This document shows positions 54,627 through 64,000 of a stretch of 64,000 nt of DNA, piece after piece. Made by a program: the position numbers and the translations under genes. Position 1 is the first letter of the stretch. Every line of letters starts with the position of its first letter. The notes below the pieces were generated by a model. It was not told where the DNA came from, made no database searches, and saw only the letters and a program-made list of their open reading frames with translations. Where the stretch lies: positions 246,203,187-246,267,186 of the forward strand of contig CM062289.1 of NCBI GenBank assembly GCA_031216915.1, given 5' to 3'. This DNA is from Pictodentalium vernedei. Lineage: Eukaryota > Mollusca > Scaphopoda > Dentaliida > Dentaliidae.

Positions 54627-55330
54627 CTTGGAGCCGGTTAGGCAATTTGGCACAAAAAACTCCGACTTTATGCTCAATCGCTTCTCTACAGTAGTCTACA
54701 ACAGTCCCCAAGTCCATTCCAAACTGATAGAGTCGGGACGAATAGTACTCTCACTTTCCACGCGATGCGTGGTGTTCTTCACGCGGCCTCGACACTCGCA
54801 ACAGATGCCAAAATGTCGGCCAGGGTGCGTAGAACAAGTTCTGAAAATTAGAAGTCGCTGCCTTCAGCGGTCTAGACACGGTTCATGTTTGTGAGAAGTG
54901 CAATTTTAATGTCTAATTGTCAAATTTTCGCTAACAGTTTCCCGCCAAAAAACCTACTCACCGCCGATTACTTTTCACTTCAACTTCTGACGATTATCTA
55001 AGGTTTAAAGATAGTGTCAGGATACCCCTCCCCCGCCGCTCTTTTGGAGCTGGTTAGGCAATGTGGCACCAAAACCTGGGACGTTATGCTCAATCGCAGC
55101 TCTACAGTCGTCTACAACACTGCTCGTGTCCATTCTAAACTGATAGAGTCGGGACGAATAGTACTCTCACATTCCAAGCGATGCGTAGTGTTTTTCACGT
55201 GGTCCGGACACTCCAAACAGATCCCAAAATGTCGGCCAGGGCTCATAGAACAAGTTCTGAAAATTTCAAGTCGCTGCCTCCAGCAGTCTGAACACCGTTC
55301 GTGTTTGTCAGAAGTGCTATTTTAATGTCC
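54627..55330 (+). repeat. Two tandem units of about 416 bp, each with a matching open frame
   Basis: GGTTAGGCAATNTGGCAC begins both units (54633, 55050), and AAACTGATAGAGTCGGGACG, AATAGTACTCTCA and AAAATGTCGGCCAGGG are identical. Frames at 54628-54894 and 55014-55325 give 88 and 103 residues sharing HSKLIESGRIVLS, RCVVFFT and PKCRPG. No insertion or deletion is apparent over about 265 bp despite roughly 15% base differences. No known family is recognised and changes are not concentrated at third positions, so a protein is not established. Confidence 0.6.
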
Positions 55331-56540
55331 AATATGCAAATCTTCGTTAATCTTTTCCTGCCTGCCAGAAACCCAATCACCGCCAATTTCTCTTGACTTT
55401 AAACTTCTGAGATTCTCGTAGGTTTAAAGGTTGTGTTGGGATCCCTGGGTGGCTGTCTTAAAGAAGCAACTTCCATTTACAGTCAACTCTCCACCAGTCA
55501 CACACAATTGTAACATTTAAGTGGACTAACTCCAGCGAGGAGGCACTGAAGGATTCTGCGCCCATTCCCGACGTCGTTTTTTGAACTGGCTTGAAAAGGA
55601 AGGACCAAATTCAAACAATTACCTCCTCTCTCCAAAACACCATATCTCAGCCAATTCTAGGCAGATTTCCATGAAATTTGCACTCCTTGTTCATGAATAG
55701 TTGTGGCATCACTTTCCTTGAAGAGCGACATGAATTTCACATTTCGTCACGTCGAATTGGAAAAGAGCGTATGCGCAGGGATTTCTCTGAAAACATCTTG
55801 GAAGATTTTAAAGAAAAAATGGCCATTTGCAGTTCTTAGTGTGACATTACAAGTTGCATGGAAAAATATTCCTGTTAGCACTTGTTAACCCTCTACAAGC
55901 TGCCAGACATCAATATTTTGGATACATTTGAGATAAAATGGACCATTTTCAAATAGACACAGCACTCAGTGGGTATGTGTGAAACAAACATAACTCCTTT
56001 TGTGGGACATTAACTTGTCGGGCGACGATATTGATATTAACCCACTCCATCGTTAATGATGGTTTTTACCTAAACAATTTTCTTATCAAACTGAGTCATT
56101 TGAGACTACTATACTCACCTTTCTCATAACATCAATGAAGGAAGTTCAGTGAGACAGTTAAAAACAATTCATCAGACACTGTGGGGTCATGAAGAATCAT
56201 GGAATCTCATCGGGAAAAGCCATGATTCTCCAGAATCATAAAGTCTAGTTCTATCATAAATGTTCTATCATAAATGTGTTGGCATTTCAGTTACTAGAGT
56301 CAATTTTATGCCTCCTTTATTGGCTTCATTTTCAAAATCATTCTTGGTAGTGAATTTCCAACTAGGAGGAGGGACTGGGAGGGGGTTTCCCCTCCCAGGC
56401 CCTCCCCCTATTTGGAAATTCACTACCCTACACCACCCAAATCGGAAACCTCTAGCCATGTCCCTGTGTGTACATTTAGGTCATCTGTAACTGGCTGAGA
56501 TCACTTGCTTGTAATCTAGTATCCGGTACACCAACACTCA
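55331..56540. other. Intron with a satellite piece and a long hairpin
   Basis: 55770-56000 is a stray 338-bp satellite unit (TCTCTGAAAACATCTTGGAA, TTGTTAACCCTCTACA). 56347-56431 is a hairpin with arms GTAGTGAATTTCCAA and TTGGAAATTCACTAC and GC-rich inner arms GGGAGGGG/CCCCTCCC. No exon was found. Confidence 0.6.
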
Positions 56541-56544
56541 CTTC

Positions 56545-56820
56545 GAGAGTTCATTCAAGAATATAACTTCACCAATATCCCTGCCTGGATAGTCATGAAG
56601 TCTCACATAGATATTCAGTATGGAATGCTCTTTCAGGCACATAACAAATGATGATGCCCACACATTCTTCTAACGAGTTATGGTCCTTTTTTATATTTAC
56701 GGTCTGTCCTACTTGGCTTGGATAATGCCACACAGGTGGTGTTCCATGGAGTGGGATATATCCAGGGTTTGTAGCCAAGTTGTAATTTTGAATGACCCAT
56801 ATTGACAGAAAGCATGAGCT
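56545..56820 (+). repeat. Unsplit copy of the repeat seen at 47525-48690
   Basis: It contains TTCATTCAAGAATATAACTT, GTCTGTCCTACTTGGCTTGG and GTTCCATGGAGTGGGATAT in one run. It serves as the reference showing the 880-bp difference in the other copy. Confidence 0.65.
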
Positions 56821-57784
56821 TACATCAATTAGACATCTCTGATTCACAATTGGTATTTCAAGACTGACTCTGATGACATTTGTAACAAAACACATTCGCC
56901 CAAATTATTTTCACTTATCATTTTGCTTATGATATTGACTGACACTTTTGTGGAGGCAATTGAAATATTGAAGATTTCCCAGTTACAACAGTAACCAAAA
57001 GATTGGACCATCTTCATTGCAGTCACTTTTTCAGGTTTTAAAATTGTTGCAATTTATCAGAAAGGGACTGCAACTTGTCTCCATATCAGAATGGACCATG
57101 CACAGTTACAACTAACTGGTAAAGTGTTTGTTTATGTCTCATACTCAAGACTTTATTCAACTGGATTTCTCTTGCTGCAATTTTGGGGGTACAGGCAGTC
57201 TCTTATGAACTGTAACAAAAACAAACCCCCTCAGACCCCATTTGAGGCAATAACCCTCTCAGACCCCATTTGAGGCAATAGGAAAGCTAGGGCTGTGTGA
57301 TCCAAGTGAAATAAAATAAGGCCAACCGGGTCGCAAGGGATTTGTAAATCCCACATCGTCCCTGCGCGCCTTTGGCGTGCTAAAACCTTTCATTCAGTCA
57401 AAAACAAATCAATATGAACAAAATAATTTTGTTTCTAAGAGAATATGCACCTCAGCCATAGAATATCATGTCATCAAAATTTGTCATCTTAATTATTGAT
57501 TTTTCAAATTTTTCAAGCAATCTTAACAAGACCAATAGTGACTGAACGGAGACGGATGCCCCTGAAATGTGACCTTGATCTGTGACCTTGACCTCCATCA
57601 AACAAAGAAAAAAAATTTTGTGTGTGACACATCGTCTCCCCATAAGCAAAATGTATGCCATGTTTTAACAAAATCCAACAAAGCATCTGAGAGTAATGGA
57701 GTGAACATGAAAATCTTCCTAAGGATGGACAGATGGACGGACAAAAATGACAAACACTATATATCCCCGAAATTTTTGTTATAA
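56821..57784. other. Intron with a 27-bp duplication and a TGACCTTGACC segment
   Basis: CCCTCAGACCCCATTTGAGG recurs at 57229 and about 57257. TGTGACCTTGATCTGTGACC (57569) and GGATGGACAGATGGACGGAC (57722-57741) suggest another decayed member of the microsatellite-ended class. No exon was found. Confidence 0.45.
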
Positions 57785-57858
57785 CAAAACCATATTATGT
57801 GACCCTCATTGAAACAGGCTTGACAAGTTCATTCCAAAGAGGGGTCACATATGGTTTT
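57785..57858. repeat. Hairpin with GAGGGGTCACA side
   Basis: CAAAACCATATTATGTGACC and GGGGTCACATATGGTTTT form the arms; the loop contains TTGACAAGTTCATTCC. Related to hairpins at 61117-61207, 61329-61416 and 37480-37556. Confidence 0.75.
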
Positions 57859-59345
57859 CTTGATATATTCAGAAAAATAATTGTTTTCCCAACTGCTTAA
57901 TTTTTATATCATGCAGGCAGAAACAGGCAATTCATTAGACAAAGTGTTTTCTCTGTACCCAATGTATAGTCCAATATGGTCAATGTTATTAAAAAAAATT
58001 GCCATTCAAATTTGATCACTTTTTTAATTTTGGCCTCCAAAACATAGATTAAGACTTTTTGAAATGAGCCTGTCAACTTTAGTCATTTTAAAAAAAAACC
58101 TTTTTTTCTAGTATCGGTAAATGGTTAATCATGGTACCATTACTTGTCAATAAAACCCAAATTACAGCCCCAAAATTAGAAGGATCCAATTGAGGTTACT
58201 AGGTACAAGAAATGTTTTAAGGGTTTTTGTGTAGGAGGAAGTACATGTCACTAATAAACACCATCAATTATTTAAACAAACAACAATGTGCTTGTTTTTT
58301 TGTACATGTGTTTATTTAGCGCAGGTGTGCACATATAACTTGGGACAATTTCCAAACTATATTCACCTTTGTATCTCTTTACAATGTTTATGCGGAACCA
58401 CATTAAAATTTCAGGAACAAGACTTGGATCTTGACAGATTAATTAACAAGCATATATAACTTCAGAGGAATTTTGACTTTGAAAATACAATTTTTGTAAT
58501 GAGGAAACTTTTTTCTTGATTATGTCAAGAAATTAAATCTCTGTGGACAATAGGTTGATTCACTGGAGAAAGTCTTTGACTCTGTTACAAATTTTATCAG
58601 TTAAGTTTGAAAAAGAGATTTTTAACTGGGATTAACCATATTCAATGTAATCAGTACTGGTGTTGGCATTTTATGCTACCTCCAACAGACTTTAAATGAA
58701 AATTCTCGTGGCCAAGGCAACAAATGCGATGACTTAAAATTTGAAATTACGTAATGCCATATAAGAAGTACTTTTTAAAACCCATTTTTGTTATGATTCG
58801 TCCATCCTCAATTATATTAGATAAGATGTCTGCGCGAATATTTTCCCCCAATTCACAATGTGCTTGCAGAGAACCTTCATGCTGCATTCAAAGACAGGGA
58901 AAGTTGATGACCTCACACATTACTCGTTAATTATCGTTCAATCATTCCCAACTCTTTCTCTGTATTTAAATTTGTTTCTTCTACTTGCCTGTAAAGTGAA
59001 ACCACAATTGTGATTCTGACTATCTTGTTATTTTTTCAATTGCAGAATTCCAGTCAATGAAATTATTTCTGAACTGTGTAACTGTTGCCAACATTTAAGC
59101 ATTCTGCTTTGATTTTTTGTGGAGGGGGGAAGTACTTCTAGTTTTCTGAATGAAGATTAAAACTCCAAAAATGTAGTCCCCCCCCCCCCCCCCCCCTCCA
59201 ATGTTGTGTCACAAGCCTTAATTCACAGTACCACTGAACTCCCACTTGGATAATCAAGATGAAGTGTTGCACTTGATACTTTTGAAAATAAAAAAACTCT
59301 GTTACTTATTCTTACTCTTAAAACTCTCTCAATACACTGGTGTCA
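57859..59345. other. Intron, AT-rich, nothing recognised
   Basis: One C run at 59179-59197. No exon, repeat copy or RNA gene was recognised. Confidence 0.4.
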
Positions 59346-60957
59346 TTCCAACAAGACGAATGCCACCAAGACGAACGGGTAAAATATCCCAACAAAACGA
59401 TCCCAACAAGACGAATGCTAACAAGATGAAAACTTGTTTTTTCATTAATTATAGGGTAAATTAATAAAAAACAGATTTAGAAAGTGTATATTTATGCTAT
59501 TTGAGGTAATTTGAGGTGATTGATTTACACGTTTCAGTAGTTGCTGAGCAGTTATTTTATTTTTCATCTCTCGATCGCCACATTCACGAACTTGAGCAAG
59601 AGTTTGTTTCCGTAGTGATTTCCATGGTTAAATATTGAAGTCTTTTTTTCTGTCTTTTCTTTTTTTTTAAAGTTTTGATTGATAAAAAAATACAAAAAGT
59701 TTCACAAATAGCATCCCATTAAAATGCACAGAGTCTTTGTTAATTGAAATCTCTTTCTCCGACATTAAGCCGTGTTAGCAGTTTATGGTGAAATATTAAC
59801 TTACAAAGAACATACAACACCTTTCTCTCTATCTATTGTCATGGTAACAATCCTTTGTGTTCACTAAATGCAGTGCAAACTTTCAGTCTCCTATTTTTAT
59901 GAAAACTCACTTGTGACACTAAAGGTGTATTTTTAAAAAATAATATTGCCCACAAAGTTGAAAAAAGCAAGCTCAAAGAAGAGATTTTCATATAAATTGT
60001 GATACAGGTTCCAAAAGTTAAAAACATTCTGGTAAAATAAGCCTTCATGTATATTCCTTGTCATAATTTCCAATCGCATGTAATTTATGCTTTATAAAAT
60101 TGAGAGGATCATTTGCGGTGCTATACCAACCTTCCCACACCATAGCGTTGATTAACGGAAAATTTTCATCACAATTTTATAAAGCATAAATACTGTGCAA
60201 ACCAGCACAAATGGTAAAAAAGTGATACAGTAGAATCCTCTTAATTGAATATCCATTTTGCCAGTGAAAATTATTCAATTAACAGGAGTATACAATTAAT
60301 AGTGATTTGGTCAGTTTCCTGTGTTCTGGAAGTAAACTGAGCATTTATTCTATTATATCTTGTTTGACAGAGCTCATAGAGCTCTGTCAAACAAGATATA
60401 ATAGAATAAATGCCTGTATTGGATGTAGTGAGGCCAAAAAGGTTGATAAATAAGGGGAATTTGGTGTGTGTCACAGTAATTTCTTCGACATATTACAAAA
60501 ATGTATATACAATTAACAGGAGTTTACTCTGCAACCCATATGCAATTAACAGATCAAATTTGTACTGAAGGTATGGTAATTGGTTTTGTGTTTGAAAATT
60601 ATATTCAATTAACAGGGATATACAATTAAGAGATATCCAATTAAGTGGGCTCCACTGTATAATTATATTATATGGTACAAGATGAAAACTCTTTATGTTT
60701 TGTTACTCTAGTGTGATTTTATTGCATTTTTTGATTTTTTGACCAGTTCTATAATAAATAAACTAGTTCAAATACATATTTTTTCTTTCCTGAAAAATAA
60801 ACTTCCACTTCAAAATACCCTTCTTATACAGTTTTTCCCAGAACCTCAAAATAAATGGCTTATACATTCATTTTACTTAAATTCATGTTGTTGGGATTTG
60901 TCTTGTTGGGATGACCAATTTTGACATTTGTCTTGTTGGGAGTCATCTTGTTGGGAA
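59346..60957. mobile_element. Unclassified element with inverted ends built of CCAACAAGACGAAT repeats
   Basis: The left end (59346-59432) has CCAACAAGACGAATGCC, CACCAAGACGAACGGG, CCCAACAAAACGAT, CCCAACAAGACGAATG and CTAACAAGATGAAAAC. The right end (60886-60957) has the inverse: GTTGTTGGGATTTGTC, TTGTTGGGATGACC, TTTGTCTTGTTGGGAG and TCATCTTGTTGGGAAT. The interior of about 1.45 kb shows no transposase; MITE D (60228-60658) is nested. The superfamily is unknown. Confidence 0.65.
60228..60658 (-). mobile_element. Pogo-like MITE D, complete
   Basis: The ends are CAGTAGAATCCTCTTAATTG and the inverse of CAATTAAGTGGGCTCCACTG, with TA on both sides (60226-60227, 60659-60660). The central hairpin TTGTTTGACAGAGCTC-ATA-GAGCTCTGTCAAACAA is at 60360-60394. 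It is in inverse orientation to copies A-C. The end sequence and TA target suggest pogo/Tc1-mariner mobilisation, but no transposase is present here. Confidence 0.87.
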
Positions 60958-61700
60958 TAAACTAATAAAATACTCTGTCTTTAACACAGAATTTCCAAAA
61001 CTGTTGAGACATTCTAATCACTGAAATGACTTTTAACACTTAACTAATGAATCGACCACATCTACCTGCCTAATATACAAATTCATTCACTAAATAAATG
61101 TTATTTTTAACAAAATTCAACAAAACCATATCATGGGCCCCTCACATGGGAACGAGTTTGACAAGCCTCGCTCCAATGAGGGGTCACATGATATGGTTTT
61201 GTTGAAATTCTTTGAAAGATTTGAAAAAAATACTATTCAAAATACATTTTGATATTGTCCCATTACCTAATGAAACAAATTCAGTCAGCTCAATTTACAA
61301 AAATCGACACTCAAATTTTATTTTTTCAGTTTTGAGAACAGGTTACGACCCTCTCCTCTGAATGCATTCACATAACTAATCCCAGTGAGGGGTTATAAGT
61401 TATGTTCTCGAAAATAAAAAATGTTATTGAAAAAAGTGTTTGCAGGTGTCATCAGCTAGTTATGTTAAAACTTAAATGAAATGAAAGTGTCAATGACACT
61501 GTAGCTCAACTTGTTAAGACATGTATATGTATAGTATGTGACACAGCAATGACAAACATCTGGGTAATGACCTGATAACAAAAGTACAGATAAAGTATTG
61601 TAACGGTCTGTACATAAATACTGACCGTAGCCTGTAACAAATGTATAGGTGAAGTATTGTAAAAGTGGGTGACAGTCAGATGCTAAACTAGAAAAGAAAT
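60958..61700. repeat. Intron with two long hairpins
   Basis: 61117-61207: arms TTCAACAAAACCATATCATG and CATGATATGGTTTTGTTGAA. 61329-61416: arms GAGAACAGGTTACGACCCTC and GAGGGGTTATAAGTTATGTT. Both have GAGGGGT on the 3' side of the loop. Nothing else was recognised. Confidence 0.7.
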
Positions 61701-63304
61701 CTTTGAGTCCCAGAGTGGGTCTGACTGAACCCCAAAATATGTGTTCTCATAGCACAGTGATAACAAAGGCACCCCAAAACACACTCGTTCATGTCCCAAG
61801 GTGAAAACAATGGTACCCAAGAAGTTTTGTGAAGATCAGTTCATAAATACGAGCTGTATAGAAGTTGCGACAAAAAACTGATTGGACCTAATTTCGGTAC
61901 AAAATGACCACTGGCAGCCATCTTGAATTTTGGACCGCACCCAGAAACACTCGGTCTTGTCCCAAGGTGATAACAAAGGTACCCAAGAAGTTTTGTGAAG
62001 ATCGGTTCATAAATACAGCCTCCAGCCCGAGGCATATTGACATGTGCATTTACAGTGTATAAGTAGCACTGAATAAATCAAAGTTCATCTAATTTGCATA
62101 ATTTCTGCACGAGAAAAAAACCTGTACTATATGTGATGTATTCCATGTTACTAAACATTCATACAAAAATTTATTCAAATCAGGACCTTCATACAGAAGT
62201 TCTGTACAAAAGACTGAGTGCACCAATTTTGGTACAAAATGGCTGCTGGTGGCCATCTTGAATTTCGGACCACACCCAAAAACACTCGTTCTCATCCCAC
62301 AGTGATAACAAAGGTACCCAAGAAGTTTCGTAAAGATCGGTTCATAAATACGGCATCTAGCCTGAGCCGTATAGAAGTTGTGTACAAAAAACTGATTAGA
62401 CCTAATTTCGGTACAAAACTGCCACTGGCAGCCATCTTGAATTTTAGACCGCACCCAGAAACACTCGTTCTCGTCCCAAGGTGATAACAAAGGTACCCAA
62501 GACGTTTTGTGAAGGTCGGTTCATAAATATAGACTCTAGCCCCAGCCGTATTGACATGTGTACCTACTGGGTGTAAGTAGCATTGAAAAAATCAAAGTTC
62601 ATCTAATTTGCATAATTTCTGCACAAGAAAAAAACCCTGTATTATATGTGATGTATCCCATGGTACTAAACATTCATACAAAAAATTATTCAAATCAGCC
62701 CTTTTATATGGAAGTTCTGTGCAAAAATCTGATTGCACCTAATTTTGTACAAAATGGCTGCCATCGGCCATCTTGAATTTCGGACCGGACCCAAAAACAC
62801 TCGTTCTCGTCCCACGGTGATAACAAAGGTACCCAAGAAGATTCGTAAAGATCGGTTCATAAATACGGCCTCTAGCCCGAGCCGTATTGGCATTTGCACT
62901 TACAGTGCTGAAAGTAAGACAAAAAAAACATCAAAGTTCGTTTAATTGGCATAATTTAAGCACGAAAAAAACACCCGTATTATATGTGATGTATCCCATA
63001 GTACTAAACATTCATACAAAAAATAATTCAAATCAGAGCTTTCATATGGAAGTCCTGTACAAAAAACAGATTTCTGCATCGTCGGTACAAAATGGTGGCT
63101 GGCAGCCATCTTGAATTTCAGACCACACCCAAAAACACTTGTTCTCATCCCACGGTCATAACAAAGGCACCCAAGAAGTTTCGTAAAGATCGGTTCATAA
63201 ATATGGCCTCTAGCCCGAGCCGTATCCAATTGTTAACGTACGGACAGACGGACGACGGGCCAAGACAAAAGCTCAAATTTGGCTTCGCCAAAGTGGAGCT
63301 AAAG
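61700..63304 (+). mobile_element. Tandem-repeat element with two-part units
   Basis: About five units contain GGCAGCCATCTTGAATTT, ACCCAGAAACACTCG, GTGATAACAAAGGTACCCAA and GATCGGTTCATAAATA. Some are joined by a ~190-bp spacer with TTGCATAATTTCTGCACGA and CTAAACATTCATACAAAAA (62085, 62612, 62945), others not. The right end has GTACGGACAGACGGACGACG (63239-63258), then the hairpin TTTGGC-TTC-GCCAAA and GTGGAGCTAAAG. The spacing between hairpin and CTAA fits Helitron-type ends. Confidence 0.7.
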
Positions 63305-63365
63305 AGGCACTGACATCCGTAGCAGTGAGTGTTCATATATTCTGAAGTATAATCAACCAGACAGC

Positions 63366-63710
63366 TTGGGAAAGCGGTGGCTCAGTGGTTACAGAATTGG
63401 ACTTCAAACCTAAAAGTTCCATAGTTCTACCTCAAGCAGGGGTAACTGTGTGGTGTCCTTGGGCAAGGTACTTCATCCTGATTGCCCATGTGGGGGCATG
63501 CTGGTGTGCAGTGAACTAAAGCTTACTGCACGTCTATGGTGCACATGACTTAAACCAATGCTAATCCTGTTTGTGTGGAGTTGGTACATTGGGGGGTATC
63601 GCAGGTGCTCACTGTTGCTTGGTGGTTCTCTTCAGGTACTCTGGCTTTCTTCACCCGTTAAAACTGTCTGACAAATTGAGTCTGGTTTTTGAAAGTGTCA
63701 TTAAACCCTA
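63366..63710 (+). mobile_element. Diverged tRNA-headed SINE
   Basis: The head is GCGGTGGCTCAGTGGTTACA and, at B-box distance, AGTTCTACCTC (degenerate). It is followed by TGTCCTTGGGCAAGGTACTT, CACGTCTATGGTGCACATGA, TTGCTTGGTGGTTCTCTTCA and the tail GTGTCATTAAACCCTAATAA. No target duplication was recognised. It lies about 75 bp from the exon at 63784. Confidence 0.8.
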
Positions 63711-63783
63711 ATAAATAACTGAACAGTTCTGTACACAACATTAACTGCTTCAGAAATAAAATGAAGCAAGTGTTAACATATAC

Positions 63784-63897
63784 CTGATTGAAAGTTTCAA
63801 TATCCTGTTTTCTTTGCTCAACAGATGCAGATGTTTCCAATTCAGTCATCAGATCCCTGATATTGCAGTAGTTTAAAGACATTCCAAGAGGCGTCAC
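63784..63897 (-). CDS. Exon of xanthine dehydrogenase/aldehyde oxidase-family gene (first exon in window)
   Basis: A 114-bp exon of 38 codons, bounded on the minus strand by an AG acceptor (TTGTTGTAG before the first base) and a GT donor (CAG|GTATATG). Both edges fall between codons. The peptide contains GMSLNYCNIRDLMTELETSA and ends in ETFNQ. It matches the stretch of molybdo-flavoenzymes just before the conserved NRWKKRG block, and that block opens the next exon at 36752. This part belongs to the molybdopterin-binding half of the enzyme, which oxidises aldehydes or purines in the cytosol. Upstream exons (iron-sulphur and FAD domains) would lie beyond the right edge of the window. Assignment rests on recalled family similarity, not a search. 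Confidence 0.85.
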
Positions 63898-64000
63898 CTA
63901 CAACAAGCCATAACAATATACAGACTCATCATGAGAACAAAGGATTATAAAAAAAACAACAAACAGAATAATTCTGAACAATGGATTCAAGAGGGTATAG

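Overview
This window looks like one stretch of a large, transposon-packed animal gene rather than a gene-dense locus. Four exons on the minus strand read, in order, as a continuous segment of about 178 residues from the molybdenum-binding half of a xanthine dehydrogenase/aldehyde oxidase family enzyme. They lie at 63784-63897, 36591-36752, 28034-28162 and 8851-8981. Splice signals are canonical, reading frames match across the three inner junctions, and introns are about 27.0, 8.4 and 19.1 kb. Neither end of the gene is in the window. The mobile-element set points to a lophotrochozoan, most likely a mollusc: tyrosine-recombinase DIRS retrotransposons, SINEs with (AAAT)n tails, and pearl/Helentron-like elements with ~160-bp tandem repeats and (ACGG)n microsatellites. 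This placement is an inference; no species was identified.

Layout: 1-346 tail of a tandem-repeat element; 347-7684 DIRS copy 1 with a nested tandem-repeat element; 8273-8683 a fold-back MITE; 8851-8981 exon; 9030-15541 DIRS copy 2, the best preserved, with a SINE in its gag-like region; 15793-16255 and 22386-22895 two odd arrays of a TTAATGGCCATTAA-like palindrome; 17586-17798 a hAT-like MITE; 17812-18298 nested SINEs; 18900-20656 an element with near-perfect 27-bp inverted ends; 25458-27980 a 167-bp tandem-repeat element; 28034-28162 exon; 28175-35400 a pogo-like MITE split by DIRS copy 3; 36591-36752 exon; 36988-39379 a four-layer nest of elements; 39792-45760 a decayed DIRS copy 4; 49500-53740 a 338-bp satellite and a segmental duplication; 54627-55330 a 416-bp repeat pair; 59346-60957 an element with repeat-built inverted ends; 61700-63304 another tandem-repeat element; 63366-63710 a SINE; 63784-63897 exon.

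The DIRS copies all point the same way as the host gene. Each has inverted terminal repeats and an internal complementary region whose two halves are the reverse complements of the two outer ends. Copy 3 can be compared with other copies of the MITE it entered, which suggests where its ends joined the target. The most unusual observations are SINEs that share one body but carry either a tRNA-like or a 5S-rRNA-like promoter head, the two palindromic-motif arrays, a splice acceptor whose upstream signals lie inside a MITE, and families of hairpins with a shared loop and different stems. All coding parts of mobile elements appear broken. No CRISPR array, operon, bacterial-type signal or intact non-mobile gene was seen. 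Everything was read by eye; boundaries of old repeats are approximate.
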